From positions 1 through 64,000 of the forward strand of contig NZ_BAOG01000039.1 in the NCBI RefSeq assembly GCF_000400365.1: a stretch of DNA of 64,000 bases, written 5' to 3'. Below the pieces are notes generated by a model. The model did not search any database. It was given only the letters and a program-made list of their open reading frames with translations, and had not been told where the DNA came from. Of this stretch, positions 60,774 to 64,000 are shown piece by piece. The number at the start of each line of letters is the position of its first letter. Position 1 is the stretch's first letter. Source of the stretch: Vibrio jasicida CAIM 1864 = LMG 25398 (GTDB taxonomy: Bacteria > Pseudomonadota > Gammaproteobacteria > Enterobacterales > Vibrionaceae). Made by a program: the position numbers and the translations under genes.

Positions 60774-61283
60774 TCAATTTTCTACTATTATTGTTTCATA
60801 CAACTTTTGATCGTCGTTCAATTTTTTTGCTAAATCCGCGATAAAGTCTGATTTATCTAACTTTTGAGAAACAGCGATATCAGAGATGAGGGTATTTTCC
60901 TCATGTTGGCTAACAATCGCCGCTCCCACAGCTTCACCCTCTTTGAAGCCAACATACAGTTCAAAATCCGGGGTCAGAATGATTTGAGTCAGGTACTCAA
61001 TGATCATTTCTTGGTCGTGCTTATCCGCCCAACGTTGTGACTGAAGAATAGAAAACATCACAGTAAGTCGATGAAAATCAACAAGGAAAATATCGTCTTT
61101 GCCTAACGCGTTATCACTATCGAGTAACTCTGATTTACCCATAACTTGGTATTCTTGCGTCTCAAGAGCACGAAAGTAAGTCGCTCGTCCTTCTAAGCTT
61201 TCCTTAGTTGGAAACTCGACCTCGACCAAGTCATGTAGCCATGCATTTTTACGTTGAATACTTTCTAACTGTTGTTCGTTCAT
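60774..61283 (-). CDS. Hypothetical soluble protein, unrecognised
   Basis: A 169-residue soluble acidic protein that I do not recognise. The C-terminal third has a pattern reminiscent of GNAT strands (FELYVGFKEGEAVGAAIVSQHEEN, then LISDIAVSQKLDKSD), but the acetyl-CoA loop is absent, so I give no function. The start at 61283 has an AAGG site eight bases upstream; the longer frame to 61385 adds a Cys-rich lead unlikely to be real. It lies 71 bases upstream of the HD-GYP gene on the same strand, so the two could be co-transcribed. Confidence 0.65.
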   Translation of the reverse strand: MNEQQLESIQRKNAWLHDLVEVEFPTKESLEGRATYFRALETQEYQVMGKSELLDSDNALGKDDIFLVDFHRLTVMFSILQSQRWADKHDQEMIIEYLTQIILTPDFELYVGFKEGEAVGAAIVSQHEENTLISDIAVSQKLDKSDFIADLAKKLNDDQKLYETIIVEN

Positions 61284-61495
61284 TTTATTACCTTCAGAGC
61301 TACACGCTATACATTGGCAGCGAGTAAAGACGGGACTTTGATTAGAAATATAGGCGTCACCCGTTATGGAACGGTACATTAGCATGAAGCCTCTTACAAA
61401 CCTAGCTAAACTCCTGAGGTAACGCCAAATTTTGTTTTAACTGCGTACGTCTGATAAATTGATTCGATAAATTTGCCTATTTAAGGGATGAAAAA

Positions 61496-61969
61496 ATGAA
61501 AAAGAGCTTGCTTGCTTTGGGTTTGGTGACGGTATTAGCTGGATGTAGCGATAACGAAGTTGGGGATGTTTCACTGGGCATGTTCACAATGAAAGATATC
61601 AAGATCGGTCATCTTCAAGATGAGGTCGTTACCGGTGTGACTTGTCATATTGCCTCTATTGAAGCAAACCTAAGCTTGTCTGATCCAAGTGACAGCTCCA
61701 TCTCATGTCGTCAAACAGGCGATATCACACCAGAGATGATTGCAAAAATTGACAAGAGCAAATCGGGTGAGGTGGTCTTTAAAAAGTCAAAGAGTATCTT
61801 CTTCAAAACCATGAAAGTACGTCGTATCTACGATCCAGAAAACCAAACATTGCTTTACTTGTCTTACACGACCAAAGAAACAGAAGGCAGCTTCAAACAC
61901 AGCCTGTCTACTGTCCCTCTTTATGGAACAAAAGCGTATGTAGAACCGACGGTAAATCCGACAAATTAA
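61496..61969 (+). CDS. creA: CreA-family protein, lipoprotein variant
   Basis: A 157-residue CreA family member, the same length as E. coli CreA. Instead of a plain signal peptide, the N terminus has a lipobox LAGC (Cys17), so it is predicted to be a lipoprotein. Conserved CreA segments follow: GDVSLGMFTMKDIKI, VTGVTCHIASIEA, SDSSISCRQTGDI and FFKTMKVRRIYD. The function is unknown. No creB or creC lies nearby. The start has an AAGGGATG site, and a terminator-like hairpin follows. Confidence 0.88.
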   Translation: MKKSLLALGLVTVLAGCSDNEVGDVSLGMFTMKDIKIGHLQDEVVTGVTCHIASIEANLSLSDPSDSSISCRQTGDITPEMIAKIDKSKSGEVVFKKSKSIFFKTMKVRRIYDPENQTLLYLSYTTKETEGSFKHSLSTVPLYGTKAYVEPTVNPTN

Positions 61970-61994
61970 GTCTAAATTGTTTGTAAAAACAGCA

Positions 61995-62025
61995 GCCCGT
62001 TGAATTTTTCAGCGGGCAAATTTCT
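61995..62025 (+). terminator. Terminator of creA
   Basis: Arms GCCCGTTGAA / TTCAGCGGGC (one G-U pair) with a TTT loop are followed by AAATTTCTTT, a weak T-tract. It lies 26 bases past the creA stop. Confidence 0.6.
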
Positions 62026-62099
62026 TTGCAATAAAACGGAACGATTTTCAAAATTTTGTGATACAATCCCGCCTCTTTTTTTCTCACTCAAGAACAAGC

Positions 62100-63404
62100 A
62101 TGAAGTTTCCTGGTCAGCGAAAATCTAAACACTACTTCCCAACTCACGCTCGAGATCCATTAGTAAACCAAATTCGACAAGCACCTAAATTGTACCGTCC
62201 AACGGTTGTCGGTGTTGGTCAAACCATCGTAGATATCGAAGCGCGTGTAGATGATGCGTTTTTAGAAAAATATAACCTAAGTAAAGGTCACTCTCTCGTT
62301 CTTGAAGAGAGTAAAGCTGATGCACTGTACGAAGAGCTCGTTGAACAAGGCCTGATTACGCACCAATACCCTGGTGACACAATCGGCAACACGCTTCACA
62401 ACTACTCGGTACTTGCAGACAGTAAATCCGTACTTCTTGGTGTGATGTCTAAAAACATCCAAGTAGGTTCATTCGCATACCGCTACTTATGCCGTACCTC
62501 TTCTCGTATGAACTTGAACCACCTACAAACCGTAGATGGTCCGATTGGTCGCTGTTACACACTGATCACTCAAGATGGTGAACGTACGTTCGCAATCAAT
62601 GAAGGTCATATGAACAAGCTCTCTCCAGAGAGCATCCCGGAAGAAGTATTTACCAAAGCTTCTGCTCTTGTGGTTTCTTCTTACCTAATGCGTGGTAAAG
62701 AAGAAGACCAGATGCCGCAAGCCGTTCAACGCGCTATCGAGTTTGCAAAGAAACACGAAGTCCCTGTGGTACTGACTTTAGGCACTAAATACGTTATCGA
62801 AGGTAATGCTAAATGGTGGCAAGAGTACATTCGCGAGAACGTATCAGTTGTCGCAATGAATGAAGAAGAAGGAGCAGCGTTAACAGGTGAGAATGATCCG
62901 CTTGCTGCTGCAAACAAAGCTCTGGAATGGGTGGACCTTGTTCTTTGCACTGCTGGTCCAGATGGCCTTTACATGGCTGGCTACACGGATGAAAAAGTGA
63001 AGCGTGAAACCACTCACGATATTCTCGAAGGCTCAATTGAAGACTTCAACAGGTTTGAGTTTAGCCGTGCAATGCGTAAAGACGACTGCCAGAATCCAAT
63101 GAAAGTGTACTCTCACATTGGTCCATACCTTGGCGGCCCGCTTGAGATTAAAAACACGAATGGAGCTGGCGACGCTGCGCTCTCTGCACTGTTGCACGAC
63201 ATGGCAGCTAACTCATTCCACAATAAAGAAGTGCCAAACTCAGAGAAACACGAAGTACGTTGCCTAACCTACTCTTCTCTGTCGCAAATTTGTAAATACG
63301 CAAACCGCGTAAGCTACGAAGTACTGACACAACACTCACCTCGTCTATCACGTGCGCTACCAGAACGCGAAGATAGTCTAGAAGAGACCTACTGGGATCG
63401 ATAA
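62100..63404 (+). CDS. gsk: Inosine/guanosine kinase
   Basis: A 434-residue PfkB-family kinase that phosphorylates guanosine and inosine for purine salvage, the same length as E. coli Gsk. Motifs: N-terminal MKFPGQRKSKHYFPT, the substrate side VVGVGQTIVDIEARVDD, and the anion-hole/catalytic base motif NTNGAGDAALSALL near residue 360. Start at 62100 by match to the family; a frame from 62058 adds 14 residues. It is followed by its own terminator and then by fhs, another purine/one-carbon gene. Confidence 0.95.
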   Translation: MKFPGQRKSKHYFPTHARDPLVNQIRQAPKLYRPTVVGVGQTIVDIEARVDDAFLEKYNLSKGHSLVLEESKADALYEELVEQGLITHQYPGDTIGNTLHNYSVLADSKSVLLGVMSKNIQVGSFAYRYLCRTSSRMNLNHLQTVDGPIGRCYTLITQDGERTFAINEGHMNKLSPESIPEEVFTKASALVVSSYLMRGKEEDQMPQAVQRAIEFAKKHEVPVVLTLGTKYVIEGNAKWWQEYIRENVSVVAMNEEEGAALTGENDPLAAANKALEWVDLVLCTAGPDGLYMAGYTDEKVKRETTHDILEGSIEDFNRFEFSRAMRKDDCQNPMKVYSHIGPYLGGPLEIKNTNGAGDAALSALLHDMAANSFHNKEVPNSEKHEVRCLTYSSLSQICKYANRVSYEVLTQHSPRLSRALPEREDSLEETYWDR

Positions 63405-63433
63405 GAACCAAGTACTTAGAGCAATAAATATGC

Positions 63434-63461
63434 GAAGGTCACCATTTGGTGGCCTTTTTGT
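63434..63461 (+). terminator. Terminator of gsk
   Basis: Arms AAGGTCACC / GGTGGCCTT (one G-U) with an ATTT loop are followed by TTTTTG. It begins 30 bases past the stop. Confidence 0.85.
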
Positions 63462-63525
63462 TTTGATCTAGCGCAGTAATTAGTGGTTTTTGTTATGATG
63501 TAGCACGCTAAGGCGCACGAACTGC

Positions 63526-63553
63526 TTTACACCTTATTTTTTACCAGTATTAT
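63526..63553 (+). promoter_or_regulatory. Sigma-70 promoter of fhs
   Basis: A -35 TTTACA (63526-63531) and a -10 TATTAT (63548-63553) are separated by 16 bases. Transcription should start near 63560, inside the PurR palindrome, leaving a leader of about 80 bases. Confidence 0.65.
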
Positions 63554-63557
63554 TCTC

Positions 63558-63573
63558 GCGCAAACGTTTGCGC
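63558..63573 (+). promoter_or_regulatory. PurR operator of fhs
   Basis: GCGCAAACGTTTGCGC is a perfect 16-base palindrome and matches the PurR consensus ACGCAAACGTTTGCGT at 14 of 16 bases. It covers the expected start point, the position for repression by purine-bound PurR. Confidence 0.85.
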
Positions 63574-63594
63574 AACAACAAGGCCGCAGCTCAG

Positions 63595-63632
63595 ATGGCT
63601 AATGTTGCTCGCTACGTGTTAGCCATTTTTTT
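63595..63632 (+). terminator. Terminator-like hairpin in the fhs leader
   Basis: Arms ATGGCTAA / TTAGCCAT enclose a 16-base loop and are followed by seven T, directly before the GGAG ribosome site. The stem is only moderately stable and the loop is long, so it could be an attenuator or a chance structure. Confidence 0.5.
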
Positions 63633-63641
63633 GGAGTATCC

Positions 63642-64000
63642 ATGCAGTCTGATATTGAAATTTGCCGAAACACACCGTTATCTTCCATCGCTACCGTTGC
63701 CGCAAACGCAGGCCTTTTACCGCACGAATTTGATACACACGGAAAATATAAAGCCAAAGTTTACCCTCAGTGCCTTCAACGCCTTCATACAAATCAAGAC
63801 GGTAAATTGGTATTGGTTACTGCAATCACGCCCACCCCTCTTGGTGAAGGTAAAACCGTTACCACTATTGGTTTATCACAAGGCCTTTCCAAGATTAACC
63901 AATCGGTCATGGCATGCATTCGCCAACCTTCAATGGGGCCAGTCTTTGGAGTCAAAGGTGGTGCAGCTGGCGGTGGTTACTCTCAAGTCGCCCCTATGGA
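63642..64000 (+). CDS. fhs: Formate--tetrahydrofolate ligase (5' part)
   Basis: The first 119 or so codons of an Fhs enzyme, cut by the window end. It would make 10-formyl-tetrahydrofolate from formate, ATP and tetrahydrofolate for purine and formyl-Met synthesis. The N-terminal [20 protein letters not shown], the ATP-binding [13 protein letters not shown] and the [29 protein letters not shown] segments are all family-specific. A GGAG site precedes the ATG. A PurR box and promoter upstream fit its place in purine synthesis. The rest of the gene lies outside the window. Confidence 0.95.
   Translation, partial: MQSDIEICRNTPLSSIATVAANAGLLPHEFDTHGKYKAKVYPQCLQRLHTNQDGKLVLVTAITPTPLGEGKTVTTIGLSQGLSKINQSVMACIRQPSMGPVFGVKGGAAGGGYSQVAPM

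Noticed and set aside
63595..63900. ATG at 63595 opening a long leader frame before fhs
   Set aside because: The frame runs out of phase through the fhs coding region with no ribosome site. It coincides with the stem-loop and is most likely chance.

Overview
The window reads as core chromosome of a Vibrio, most likely of the V. harveyi / V. parahaemolyticus / V. alginolyticus group. The evidence is moderate GC, dense coding on both strands, Vibrio-type small families (DUF3319, DUF3389, DUF2164), a FabV-type enoyl reductase, a HutA-type heme receptor, and a fadL gene followed by a VolA-type surface lipase. From memory, several of these genes (a D-Ala-D-Ala ligase, hutA, galE, fadL-volA) lie on chromosome II of V. 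cholerae, so the secondary chromosome is a reasonable guess. No rRNA, tRNA, CRISPR, transposase, integrase or prophage gene was seen.

Layout. 0.4-6.9 kb: yciH and a DUF3319 gene, ddl, a SPOR lipoprotein, the lysine acetyltransferase patZ (with a CRP-like site) and a LysR regulator. 7.0-12.8 kb: Fur-controlled hutA, a 24-codon membrane peptide gene, galE and a diguanylate cyclase. 13.0-16.9 kb: the 5-oxoprolinase operon pxpABC and an FAD oxidoreductase. 17.2-26.1 kb: ybbAP divergent from tesA with overlapping start codons, fabV, a GAF-GGDEF-EAL protein and an ABC-class ATPase. 26.2-33.8 kb: a DnaJ-related protein, an Fe(II) oxygenase, a YjdF-like protein, cutA, a zinc ribbon, an SgrR-like regulator, a YdiI-like thioesterase, an M48 lipoprotein and an M50 protease. 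33.8-42.9 kb: fadL-volA behind a FadR-like site, small lipoproteins, PhnA, a homocysteine methyltransferase, and a TerC/Alx protein behind a yybP-ykoY (Mn2+) riboswitch. 42.8-51.4 kb: a 31-aa membrane peptide, a 5'-nucleotidase behind a Pho-box-like array, YbjD, a YeiE-like LysR divergent from a formate/nitrite channel fused to CBS domains, and yceI with a cytochrome b561. 51.5-64 kb: an EAL protein, a DEAD-box helicase, acpH, a 34-aa acidic peptide and a chemoreceptor flanking a cluster of PhoB-type repeats, a YieH-like phosphatase, an HD-GYP sensor, creA, gsk and the 5' end of fhs behind a PurR box.

Themes. Four cyclic-di-GMP proteins lie in 50 kb: one cyclase, two EAL enzymes and one HD-GYP enzyme. 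Two loci carry 11-bp-spaced CTGTCAT repeats that suggest phosphate-starvation control. Fatty-acid scavenging (VolA, FadL) and lipid-linked enzymes (FabV, TesA, AcpH) are also present. No large undescribed system was found. The most interesting signals are small: three unlisted micro-ORFs, the Pho-type arrays, the riboswitch leader, the fhs leader hairpin and the channel-CBS fusion with an internal start.
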